Of a stretch of 64,000 bases of DNA, positions 45,387 to 54,321 are shown one piece after another. This stretch comes from Chryseobacterium camelliae. GTDB taxonomy: Bacteria > Bacteroidota > Bacteroidia > Flavobacteriales > Weeksellaceae. The translations under genes were made by a program, and so were the position numbers. The notes beneath the pieces are model-generated. The model did not search any database. It was not told where the DNA came from and saw nothing but the letters and a program-made list of their open reading frames with translations. The stretch is from contig NZ_JAUTAL010000001.1 of assembly GCF_030818575.1 (NCBI RefSeq), forward strand, positions 1,984,001 through 2,048,000. The letters run 5' to 3'. Within the stretch, counting starts at the first letter, position 1; every line of letters begins with the position of its first letter.

Positions 45387-48300
45387 CTCTCTGGTTTTTA
45401 TTGATTGATACTTTATCCTGCAACCACTGGAACACCATATACAGAACCGGGATCACAACCACTCCCAGGATCACGCCGCTTAACATTCCTCCGGCGGCAC
45501 TGATGCTGATGGACTTGTTCCCCATCGCGGTCCCGCCTTTGGCAAACATCAGCGGTATGAGTCCGGCAACAAACGCAAAAGAGGTCATCAGGATCGGACG
45601 CAGACGCATTTTCGCCCCTGCTATGCCGGCTTCAAAGACAGACAGTCCTGCTTTGCGCTGCCGGATGGCAAATTCCACAATCAGGATAGCATTTTTAGCC
45701 AAAAGCCCTACCAGCATGATCAATGCGATCTGGACATAAATATTATTATCAATGCCGGCTAATCCTGTGGCGATAAAAACCCCTAAAATCCCTGTCGGCA
45801 GGGACAGCATTACGGCAAGGGGCAACAGGTAACTTTCATACTGGGCAGATAGCAGGAAGTAAACGAACAGGATGCTCAGCCCGAAAATAAAGATCATCTG
45901 CGAACCGGAATTACGCTCCTGCAAGCTGAGACCCCCATATTCATAACTGTAGCCTTTCGGCAGTTCTTTTTGCAGCACCTCATCAATGACGCTCATGACC
46001 TTTCCTGTGCTGGCTCCGCCGGCAGCATTTGCATTCACGGAGATGCTGTTGTAGAGGTTATACCGGCTGATTACCTGAGGCCCGTAGACTTTTTTAAGGC
46101 TGACCAGTGTAGAAACCGGAACCATCTTATTGTCGCGGTTGCGGATCATAATGTTGTCCAGAGAAGCTTCGTTTTTTCTAAATTCCGCTTCAGACCTTAC
46201 GTTGACACGGTATAATCTTCCAAAACGGATAAAATCTGTCGTTTGGGAACCGGTCAGGTACAGCTGCATTACATCCATGATTTCTTTGGGCGTAAGGCCC
46301 AGTTGCTGTGCTTTGTCTTCATCCAGCATCACTTCATACTGCGGGTAATCACTTCGGAAACTGGTGAATGCAGTTCCGATCTCCGGTCTTTTGCTTAAAG
46401 CATCGATCACTTTCCTGCTGATCTTTTCAAAATCGGCAATACTTCCTGAAGCCCGGTCCTGAAGCACCAATTCCACACCTCCTGCATTTCCGAATCCTTC
46501 TACTGCCGGATTTCTGAAAATCATGAATTCTCCCTTAATTTTTCCTTTTACTGCAGCCTGTATTTTTTCCATCACCTTGTTCATATCCGATACTTCTCCT
46601 CTTTCTTTAGGATTTTTAAGGGTGATAAACCCCATGGCGGAGTTGGGTGAAGCCGCTGAACTGAACAGGTTAAATCCGGAAACAGTGCTGATACTTTTTA
46701 CTTCGGGCATCCGGCGGACAATTTCCGTCGCTTTTTCCATTTCGCGCGTGATGTATTGCAGGTTGGCACCGGCCTGAAGGTTGACCACGAAAGTGAGGTT
46801 ATTGTCGTCCTCCTCTGGTATAAACCCTTTCTGCGCATTGTTCATCAGGAAGAACGCACCAAAAGCAATGAAAGCTAATGCTCCAAGGGCAATGATCTTT
46901 CTTTTTCCTAAAAACCGAATGGTACCTACATATTTATCAGTCAGCCGCTCAAAACTGGCATTGAAAGCACTGACAAACCTTTGGGTTAAACTTTTTGTTT
47001 TCCCCTTCACTTTCAGGATGATGGTTCTTCAGCAGTAAAGCACATAACGCCGGGCTTAGGGTCAGGGCATTGACAGCTGAAATAAGAATCGCAATGGCAA
47101 GTGTATAAGAGAACTGTTTATAAAAAACACCGGCGGGACCTTCCATAAAACCTACGGGAAGAAATACGGCCGACATCACGAGGGTAATCGAAATAATAGC
47201 CCCGCTGATTTCACTCATGGCCGAAGCCGTTGCCGTTCTGGCATTCTCACCGGTTTCTTCCATTTTTGCATGGATGGCTTCTACCACAACAATGGCATCA
47301 TCCACTACAATTCCAATAGCAAGTACCAAGGCAAACAGCGTGAGCACATTGACTGAGAATCCGATCAGGTACATGAAAAAGATGGTCCCGATGATGGATA
47401 CGGGAACGGCAATAGCCGGAATAATGGTTGACCTGAAATCCTGGAGGAAAACCAATACTACAATGAATACCAATACAAAAGCTTCGATCAGCGTGGACTT
47501 CATCTGTGAGATGGACGCATCCAGACGGTCTTTCGTATTCTGGATGATCTCGAACTTGATGCCGTCCGGCACGCCGGCCTGGAATTTTTTCAATGACTCT
47601 TCTACTTTGATGGCTATTTCGTTGGCATTGGAACCACTGGCCTGGATGACGGAAAACACCACTGAAGGCTTTCCATCCGTAAAAGTATCGCTGGAATAAT
47701 TGGACAGCCCGAATTCAATCCTGGCCACATCCGTCAGCCGCAAGACAGAGCCGTCCGTTTTCGAGCGCAAAATGATCTTTTCAAATTCTTCAGGCTTATT
47801 CAGTTTTCCTTTGTACCGCAATACATACTGCAGCTGGGCATCCGATTCTTCTCCCAGAGCCCCGGGAGAAGATTCAAAGCTGTAGTTCTGGATCGCCGTT
47901 TCCACATCGGAAGGAACGAGGCCGTAAGCGGCCAGTTTCGACGGATTAATCCATACGCGGACGGAATAGTCTTTAGCCCCGTAAAGTGTAACATTTCCTA
48001 CCCCGGGAATCCTTTTCAGTTCTGGAACCAGGTTAATATTGGCATAATTCTGAAGGAAAGCTTCGTCATACAGTTCCGGTTTCTCACTGTTGATATTCAC
48101 TACCATCAGGTTGCTGGTCTGCTGCTTGGTCGTAGTCAGCCCCAAACGGATTACCTCTGCAGGAAGCTGGGCATTGACTTGGGCAACACGGTTCTGAACA
48201 TTGACGGCCGCCTGGTCCGGATTTACCCCTTGCTTAAAAACAATGGTAATAGAAAACCCGCCGTCATTCGAAGCACTGGAAGTCATATACTGCATGTTTT

Positions 48301-48517
48301 CTACCCCGTTGATGGCCTGCTCCAACGGTGTAATTACAGAGCGGATCACACTTTCTGCATTGGCTCCGGGATAAACACCGGATACAAAAACGGTAGGCGG
48401 AGCAATCTCCGGAAATTGCGTCATCGGGATGCGTTGCAGACCTACAACGCCCAGCAGCACAAGTATGATGGAAATGACCGTTGCCAGAACGGGTCTTTTA
48501 ATAATTTTGTTCAGCAT
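45364..48517 (-). pseudogene. RND efflux pump (AcrB/HAE-1 family) split by a +1 frameshift
   Basis: Two overlapping frames form one AcrB-type pump. 46949-48517 (522 codons) holds the first half, including the GIVVDDAIVVVE segment whose Asp pair is part of the proton relay. 45364-47010 (GTG start, 548 codons) holds the second half with GLLAKNAILIVEFA, whose Lys is the relay partner. The switch lies in GAAGGGGAAAACAAAAAG near 46990-47010: removing one base from the A5 or G4 run joins the halves at ENK-SLTQRF. With one base fewer the pump would be about 1050 aa, the normal length. The base may be a sequencing error or a real mutation. Confidence 0.9.
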
Positions 48518-48528
48518 AATTCAGCAGT

Positions 48529-49671
48529 TTACTTGAAAGCTTTTGGATTGATGACCGAATTTTCAGGAATAGAAGCCAGCTCGTTGGCAATGATGCGGTC
48601 TCCGGGTTTAAAGCCGGATCTGAGCAGATAAAAATTACCTGACCGGATATAGTCTTTCAACGCAAGTCTTATCACTTTGTTCTGACGGTTGACCAACCCT
48701 ATAAATATCTTATCCTGGACTTCATAAGTTGCCAAAAGCGGAATTTTATAAACATTCTGTTCGTTAGTCCTCAGCACGATACGGCCGGTATTTCCGTTAC
48801 GGAGTAATCCTTCCGGATTCGGGAATGATGCCCGCAGCGACACTGAACCGGTATTCGGATCGAATTGCCCGTCCATCATATCAATTTTTCCGGTATGGGT
48901 GTACGGCTTACCGTCAGCAAGCAATAAAGTGATATCCTGAAAACTTTTCAGTTTCTCAATTAAGGTTTTTCCCGGACGGGACGCATTGATGTTCAGGATT
49001 TCTTTTTCAGGAAGGGAAAAATACACGTAAATCTCACTGACTTGTGAAAGGGTTGTTAAGGCCTGCGTATCATTAGGGCTTACCAGTGCACCGATCCTGT
49101 TGGGGATTCTGCCGATGTAGCCGCTGACAGGTGCTTTAATGACAGAGAAACCTAAATTGAGATCAGCAGATGCAACAAGGGCCTGCTGCTGTTTTACTGC
49201 AGCCAGTGCATTTTCATAATTGGTTTTAGCTTTACGATACTGAAAATCTGCCACCACTTTATTTTCACTCAGGACTTTATATTTATCCAGTTCCAGTCTT
49301 GCAGAGGCAAGCTGTGATTTTGCCATTCCTAACGCGGCAATAGCCGTATTTTTCTGCTCCTGGTACACATTGGCGTTAATCCTGAACAGAGGCTGCCCGG
49401 CTTTTACAAAAGCTCCTTCATCTGCATATATTTTATCGATATACCCACTGATCTGGGGCCGCAGCTGAACATTTTCTTTCCCCTGTATACTGGCCGGAAA
49501 AGCCTGCTCTACTACTGCTTCTCCGGGATGCAACATAAGCACTTCTGCCTGTACAGCTTCTGCCTGCATGGCCTGATTGTTCAGGTTTCCATCTTTACAG
49601 CTTTGGACCAGTAGTAAAATGACTATACAAAACGCTGTATTCAGGATGCTATAGTTTCTGATGTGCTTCAT
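48529..49671 (-). CDS. RND efflux periplasmic adaptor (AcrA/MFP family), lipoprotein
   Basis: The 380-residue adaptor begins with a lipobox (LLLVQSC, Cys25) and has barrel-sandwich halves (PQISGYIDKIYADEGAFVKA, IKAPVSGYIGRIPNRIGALV) flanking an alpha-hairpin (about 110-160), then beta-barrel and membrane-proximal domains. It is the first gene of the operon; its stop is 11 nt before the RND start. It joins the inner-membrane pump to the TolC-like channel. Promoter box at 49696-49703. Confidence 0.92.
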   Translation of the reverse strand: MKHIRNYSILNTAFCIVILLLVQSCKDGNLNNQAMQAEAVQAEVLMLHPGEAVVEQAFPASIQGKENVQLRPQISGYIDKIYADEGAFVKAGQPLFRINANVYQEQKNTAIAALGMAKSQLASARLELDKYKVLSENKVVADFQYRKAKTNYENALAAVKQQQALVASADLNLGFSVIKAPVSGYIGRIPNRIGALVSPNDTQALTTLSQVSEIYVYFSLPEKEILNINASRPGKTLIEKLKSFQDITLLLADGKPYTHTGKIDMMDGQFDPNTGSVSLRASFPNPEGLLRNGNTGRIVLRTNEQNVYKIPLLATYEVQDKIFIGLVNRQNKVIRLALKDYIRSGNFYLLRSGFKPGDRIIANELASIPENSVINPKAFK

Positions 49672-49695
49672 TTCTGCTTTTCTTGAAATTCAGGA

Positions 49696-49703
49696 CAAAA
49701 GTA
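49696..49703 (-). promoter_or_regulatory. Promoter box (TACTTTTG) of the efflux operon
   Basis: On the minus strand TACTTTTG matches TAnnTTTG; transcription would start at about 49690, 20 nt before the adaptor ATG. LytTR targets could lie in the AT-rich DNA up to 49970. Confidence 0.45.
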
Positions 49704-49974
49704 AACACAGATGTATCCTGCAGTCGTTTTTTGTGCCTGAAGTGTAGAAATTGAGAGGTGAAATGCAGGATGATCGGTTTAAAACTATATAGATTACTCA
49801 AAAATAAAAACTGATCATCAGCTTGTCTATCAGCACTTTCAACAAAATCATATCCTGTAAACAAATTTTGATCAAAATTTCATCTTCTATTTCAACTGTA
49901 TAAGAATATTTTATTACTTTAACCACAAAATAAAACCGCGTTTTAACACGGTAACACAATAAAATTTTTAAGCC

Positions 49975-50355
49975 ATGAAGCCTATAAAACTACTTTTTCT
50001 AAGTGCATTGACTGTAATGATCTTTAATTCCTGTGAGCAGATTATTGATAATATGCAGTTAAAGAAGGAACAGGAAGCCCAGACATCCGCTTATATGGGA
50101 AGGTGGGTAGGCAACTACAGCGGAGATGAAAGCGGGAGCCTGATCCTTGACATTAAAAAAAGCGGATCCGTAGAAGTGATCCGGTCTTCCAACGGTGTGG
50201 AGGATAGGTATTATACAGACATTTTCTCCGGGGCAAGCCTTCAGGTTACTTCATCACCCAAGTCCGGATTTACTCTGTACGGAAATATGGAAACCCACAC
50301 CGGAACCTGGAAAATGGGGAACAGCAATGGCACGTGGAGTGTTAATAAGCAATAA
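49975..50355 (+). CDS. Small lipoprotein, unknown function
   Basis: The 126-residue product has a lipoprotein signal (LTVMIFNSC, Cys20) followed by a short helix (NMQLKKEQEAQTSAYMGRWV) and a beta-sandwich-like body (YSGDESGSLILDIKKSGSVE, GNMETHTGTWKMGNSNGTWS). The pattern resembles lipocalin-like DUF domains in Bacteroidetes. It is divergent from the efflux operon; no functional link is shown. Single gene. Confidence 0.6.
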   Translation: MKPIKLLFLSALTVMIFNSCEQIIDNMQLKKEQEAQTSAYMGRWVGNYSGDESGSLILDIKKSGSVEVIRSSNGVEDRYYTDIFSGASLQVTSSPKSGFTLYGNMETHTGTWKMGNSNGTWSVNKQ

Positions 50356-50454
50356 CTGATGGTTGCAGATTTATATAAATTTTAGCCTTAATTCCTTCAT
50401 AATTAAGCTAATCAATCTTACAATGGCATTAAATAAGCAATTTACATTCAGTGT

Positions 50455-51039
50455 ATGAGCAGCCATGAAAATTTGAAAGCAGACTTTCTCAATTTTGTCT
50501 CCTCCCTTTCTCATCTGGAACAGGAAGTAAAAGACATTATGGCTTCCAAGCTGTGTGAAAAACAATACCGGAAAGGCGAATCGATCCTGGAAGCAGGAAA
50601 GGTCTGCAAACGGATCTATTTCATAGACACCGGCCTGGTAAAAACCTTTTTTTACACGGATACCCGTGAATTCATCATGCGCTTCTTTCCTGAGGGAAAT
50701 ATGTTCACGGTCCTTGACAGTTTTGTGCTTCAGCAGCCGTCTGCATTTTCTGTTATGGCACTTGAAGATACGGTTGTTACCTGCCTTAATCATGATGACC
50801 TGGAAATCTTTTGCACAAAGTATCATTCTATAGAAACATTTTACAGAAAGCTTCTTTCACTGGCCACCATGAATATGATGGACAGAATGGGTGGCATGCT
50901 GGAAGAAAAGGCGTATGTGGCTTAACATAAGTTCGTGAAAGAAAACGGAGCGCTTTTACAGCGGATCAGCCTTGCAGATCTGGCTTCTTACCTGGGCATT
51001 ACGCAGGTATCCTTGAGCAGGATCCGCGCCATGAAGTAG
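50455..51039 (+). pseudogene. Crp/Fnr family regulator interrupted by an in-frame TAA before the HTH
   Basis: The frame 50455-50925 gives a 156-residue protein with the Crp sensor barrel and dimer helix (RKGESILEAGKVCKRIYFID, LLSLATMNMMDRMGGMLEEK) that stops at TAA 50923-50925. The same frame stays open and continues HKFVKENGALLQ and ISLADLASYLGITQVSLSRI to TAG 51037-51039. This is exactly the missing HTH. One base change (TAA to TAT, TAC or CAA) would restore a 194-residue regulator. As read, the protein cannot bind DNA. The downstream HXXEE gene starts 66 nt later. Confidence 0.85.
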
Positions 51040-51043
51040 TTTT

Positions 51044-51057
51044 TTATCATTTGATAA
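51044..51057. promoter_or_regulatory. Palindrome TTATCATTTGATAA, candidate Crp-type operator
   Basis: TTATCA and TGATAA flank a central TT (6+2+6). It resembles an FNR/Crp-like half-site pair (TTGAT-ATCAA type) and lies 48-61 nt before the ATG of the HXXEE protein, just after the Crp-type pseudogene. Confidence 0.4.
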
Positions 51058-51104
51058 ATGCAGGATGATATAAGGGAGGTACCTTCGGAGGAAATCAAAC
51101 CATT

Positions 51105-51758
51105 ATGAAAAAGCCTTTATCATCCAGTCAGAAATTAAGCTTTCTTATCGCAAGTATTTTTACCATTGTTGCTCCCGTCATGGGCTACCTATCCATTGGG
51201 CTTGCTCCCGTTGTCATTGTTGGGGGATCAGCATTGATCGGCCTCTTTTGCTGGTATTTTACCTATCTGAGAAAGCCTGTTGAACCCGGCATTATCCTGC
51301 CGCTGTTTATCCTTACCGTTGCCGGACTCCAGATTCATATTGTTGAAGAATACCTGATGGGGTTTGCACCGGCCATGAGCCGGCTGTTCGGGATCCCGTG
51401 GAGTGAAAAAAGTTTCCTGATGGTCTTTGCCCTTATCGGCCCAGTAATCTACACCCTGACTTCGCTCGGACTGTATTACAAAATTCCTATAGCGGGTTTT
51501 GTAGCCTGGTTTATATTTATCGGCCCAGGTGTGGCAGAGTTTACGCATTTTATTTTCCCGCTGATCGCTCCGGACCTGCTGCCGCACGACCCGCATACTG
51601 TAACCACAATCATTGATGGCACCTCAATTCAGAATATGCCTAATTTTTATTTCAAAACTACAGGTAAGTATTATTTCCCGGGTATGTGGACCGCAGTTCT
51701 CCCTATGATTCCGGGCTGCTTGGCTATTTATCGCTTGCTGATCGGGAAAGGAAAGTAA
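51105..51758 (+). CDS. HXXEE domain membrane protein
   Basis: The 217-residue protein has about six membrane helices. The motif GLQIHIVEEYLMGF (about 75-88, His78, Glu81, Glu82) is the HXXEE signature, with a second conserved cluster GPGVAEFTHFIFPLI (about 145-160). The family is thought to be membrane-embedded and possibly metal-dependent, but its activity is not established. A purine-rich GGAGG (51088-51092) lies 12 nt before the start. It follows the broken Crp gene and a palindrome, so that regulator may have controlled it. Confidence 0.8.
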   Translation: MKKPLSSSQKLSFLIASIFTIVAPVMGYLSIGLAPVVIVGGSALIGLFCWYFTYLRKPVEPGIILPLFILTVAGLQIHIVEEYLMGFAPAMSRLFGIPWSEKSFLMVFALIGPVIYTLTSLGLYYKIPIAGFVAWFIFIGPGVAEFTHFIFPLIAPDLLPHDPHTVTTIIDGTSIQNMPNFYFKTTGKYYFPGMWTAVLPMIPGCLAIYRLLIGKGK

Positions 51759-51843
51759 ATGATATCAATCAATATGGATCCACTCCTCTTTAAGATTTGT
51801 TTTCGTAATTTTAATCCGCAAATAAATCTTAACCCATGATTTA

Positions 51844-52293
51844 ATGAACATCATATCCATAAGAAAAAATCCTGACTACAAAGACAAAGCCATTCAATAC
51901 TTTCAGGACAGCTGGGCCGAAGTATCCCCTATCATTTATGAAGACTGCATCTCCCATTGCATTGATGCAGAACAGGCATTACCTCAATGGTACCTGTTAG
52001 AAAAAGACAATGAAATAATTGGCTGTGCCGGACTGATTACCAACGATTTTATCAGCCGCATGGACCTGTATCCCTGGCTGTGTGCGATGTTCATTGATGA
52101 GAAGCATAGAGGGAATAATTACGGAAGACTGCTTATTGAACAAGCTAAAAACGACGCAAGAGAAACAGGTTTTGCCAGGTTAAACCTCTGTACGGATCAT
52201 ATGGGGTATTACGAGAAATATGGCTTTAGCTATATTGGACAGGGGTATCATCCATGGGGTGAAGAATCAAGAATTTACCAGATTAAGTTATAA
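51844..52293 (+). CDS. GNAT family N-acetyltransferase
   Basis: The 149-residue protein has the GNAT acetyl-CoA site in FIDEKHRGNNYGRLLIEQAK (about 80-99; RGNNYGR is the P-loop-like motif) and the terminal HMGYYEKYGFSYIGQGYHPW. It probably acetylates a small amine, but the substrate is unknown. It starts at ATG 51844, right after an in-frame stop, and is 35 nt upstream of the HEAT-repeat gene. Confidence 0.85.
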   Translation: MNIISIRKNPDYKDKAIQYFQDSWAEVSPIIYEDCISHCIDAEQALPQWYLLEKDNEIIGCAGLITNDFISRMDLYPWLCAMFIDEKHRGNNYGRLLIEQAKNDARETGFARLNLCTDHMGYYEKYGFSYIGQGYHPWGEESRIYQIKL

Positions 52294-52328
52294 GTTCAGC
52301 AACAGTTATCCTCAAAAAACAGAGCCCA

Positions 52329-52931
52329 ATGGATGAAAAAATCATTGACCGCATCAGGCAGATTGAACATGGCTTTAAACATATTATAGCAGCCGGGGAT
52401 CAGGTTTTAACAGATCATCAGGAACAGCATTTTAACCTGGCCCTACAATATCTTGCTGACGACAGCTACCAGGTAAGAATGCTGGCTGCTTATCTTTTGG
52501 GACAGCTTTCCCCAAATCATCCGGAAGCACTTCATATCCTTGAGACAAGGGTTGCAGACGACCGGAACTGGCGGGTACAGGAAATGCTTGCTAAAGCCTT
52601 TGATGATTACTGCCGGTCCACCGGATATGAGGAAAGCCTGACTGTCATAAAAAGATGGCTGTCTGACCCTAATCCCAATGTTAAGAGAGCGGTTACAGAA
52701 GGACTGAGGATCTGGACAAGCCGTCCCTATTTCAGAGAGCATCCGCTGATCGCCATTGCACTGATCAGTTCAAATAAGTCGGATGACAGCGAATATCTTA
52801 GGAAATCAATAGGAAATGCCCTTCATGACATCAGCAAAAAGCATCCGAAAGAGGTGTCGGCTGAATTGGCCTCCTGGGATGTGACGGATAAAAAAACAGC
52901 TTTTACATATCAACTGGCCCAGCGTAAGTGA
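52329..52931 (+). CDS. HEAT-repeat protein (DNA-alkylation-repair-like)
   Basis: The 200-residue protein is built of helical repeats: DDSYQVRMLAAYLLGQL, DDRNWRVQEMLAKAFDDYCR, DPNPNVKRAVTEGLRIWTSR and KSDDSEYLRKSIGNALHDIS. The spacing and the WRVQE/NVKRA motifs resemble AlkD-type DNA-alkylation-repair proteins, although AlkD members are usually about 220-240 aa. It may be a short AlkD relative or a scaffold. It overlaps the next Crp gene's GTG at 52928. Confidence 0.7.
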   Translation: MDEKIIDRIRQIEHGFKHIIAAGDQVLTDHQEQHFNLALQYLADDSYQVRMLAAYLLGQLSPNHPEALHILETRVADDRNWRVQEMLAKAFDDYCRSTGYEESLTVIKRWLSDPNPNVKRAVTEGLRIWTSRPYFREHPLIAIALISSNKSDDSEYLRKSIGNALHDISKKHPKEVSAELASWDVTDKKTAFTYQLAQRK

Positions 52932-52966
52932 ATTCAGGCAACAGCAGAAATTTTAATACTTTATTT

Positions 52967-53578
52967 ATGCTCAAAGAAGATATCATTAAGAATATGTACA
53001 GTCAGTTATCTGATTTTTTAACCCGGTTAGAAATTTTGGATGATCAGGAAGTACGTTTTTGCTTATCCTTATTCAGGCCGATTGGGTTGAGGAAAGATGA
53101 ATTTTTCCTTTCGGAGGAGATGGTTTGCGGGCAGATTGCATTTGTTTGTAAAGGGGCTCTAAGAGCCTTTTCAACATTACCTGATGGAGAAGAAAATATT
53201 ACTTGTTTTAAATTTGAAAATCAGCTGGTCACTTCTTTTGAAAGTTTTATGTTCTATAAGCCCTCGTTGAAAAGTATCCAGGCCATTGAGAAATGCCATC
53301 TGCTTTCGATCAGCCGGCAGAACTACCAGGATATTTTAAAGACAATTCCATCATGGCAGTCCGTTATAAATGTGATGCTCGAACAGGAATATAGTGAAAA
53401 GGAGCGTTACCTGATTCATTACAGTAACCAATCAGCCAAAGAAAAATACGTTCATATTCTGGAGCATTCGCCTGAAATTGTCCGGAGAGTCAAGGTTGAG
53501 CACCTCGCCTCTTATCTGGGCATAACCCAAAGAACGTTGACTAGGATACGCAAGGAACTATCCAATCCTTCATTTTAG
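52967..53578 (+). CDS. Crp/Fnr family transcriptional regulator
   Basis: The 203-residue regulator (ATG 52967, MLKEDIIKNMYSQLSDFLTR; a GTG at 52928 would extend it by 13 residues but overlaps the HEAT gene) has the sensor barrel (LRKDEFFLSEEMVCGQIAFV) and an HTH tail (KVEHLASYLGITQRTLTRI). No FNR cysteines. It is followed by an MBL hydrolase gene 57 nt later that may be its target. Confidence 0.85.
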   Translation: MLKEDIIKNMYSQLSDFLTRLEILDDQEVRFCLSLFRPIGLRKDEFFLSEEMVCGQIAFVCKGALRAFSTLPDGEENITCFKFENQLVTSFESFMFYKPSLKSIQAIEKCHLLSISRQNYQDILKTIPSWQSVINVMLEQEYSEKERYLIHYSNQSAKEKYVHILEHSPEIVRRVKVEHLASYLGITQRTLTRIRKELSNPSF

Positions 53579-53635
53579 GACAAATGTCCTTTTTATAATG
53601 CTGCTGCACCCAGTATTTTTGAAGAAAATAAAAGC

Positions 53636-54316
53636 ATGCAGAAAATCACTGAAGACGTATTCCACATTCCTCTGATGCCCAGAAACGGCATCAACTGTTA
53701 TATTATTGAAGGTGTCCTGATAGATTCCGGGATTAAAAATTCGCATCACAGGATCATCCGTGCATTAAAAGAAATCCCGGTCGGCAGCCATGCCCTTACC
53801 CATGCCCATCCTGACCATCAGGGTTGCAGTGACGTAATCTGTACAGAGTTCCGGATACCTTTGTATTGCCATGAAAAGGAAGTTTCCAGGGCAGAATCCG
53901 GCCTGGCCACAGTGGATTATCCTTCAAAAAGAAATATAATTGCCAGGTTCCAGCAAAAATACTGGGCAGGAAAAGGACATCCGGTAACGAGGACTCTTAG
54001 GGAAAATGATGTTCTTGGCAATTTCACCGTTATTGAAACACCCGGACATTCATCCGGCCACATTTCTTTCTTCAGGGAAAGGGATGGTATCCTGATCATC
54101 GGGGATGCAGCAACCAACATGAACCTTCTGACCACTTGTACAGGACTTCACCTGCCGCCGGGTATTTTTACGTCTGACGGACAGGCGAACATACATTCAC
54201 TGAAAAAACTGAAACACCTGAACCCAAGAATTATCTGTTTCGGCCACGGCCCGGTACTTCATAACAGGAACAGGGAATTCGAAACATTCGTAGATAAATG
54301 TGAATATTATCTTTAG
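53636..54316 (+). CDS. MBL-fold metallo-hydrolase
   Basis: The 226-residue enzyme has the MBL metal motif THAHPDHQG (His56, His58, Asp60, His61), then PGHSSGH (about 135-141), a GDAATN strand (about 155) and FGHGP (about 200). It has no signal peptide, so it is cytoplasmic, and its full set of ligands fits the glyoxalase II/RNase-Z-like branch that also includes lactonases. Substrate unknown. It is convergent with the GNAT fusion gene. Confidence 0.85.
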   Translation: MQKITEDVFHIPLMPRNGINCYIIEGVLIDSGIKNSHHRIIRALKEIPVGSHALTHAHPDHQGCSDVICTEFRIPLYCHEKEVSRAESGLATVDYPSKRNIIARFQQKYWAGKGHPVTRTLRENDVLGNFTVIETPGHSSGHISFFRERDGILIIGDAATNMNLLTTCTGLHLPPGIFTSDGQANIHSLKKLKHLNPRIICFGHGPVLHNRNREFETFVDKCEYYL

Positions 54317-54321
54317 TGGTG

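Noticed and set aside
46949..47010. Programmed frameshifting in the pump gene
   Set aside because: No clear slippery heptamer with a downstream pseudoknot is visible, and such pumps are not known to use recoding; a mutation or sequencing error is simpler.
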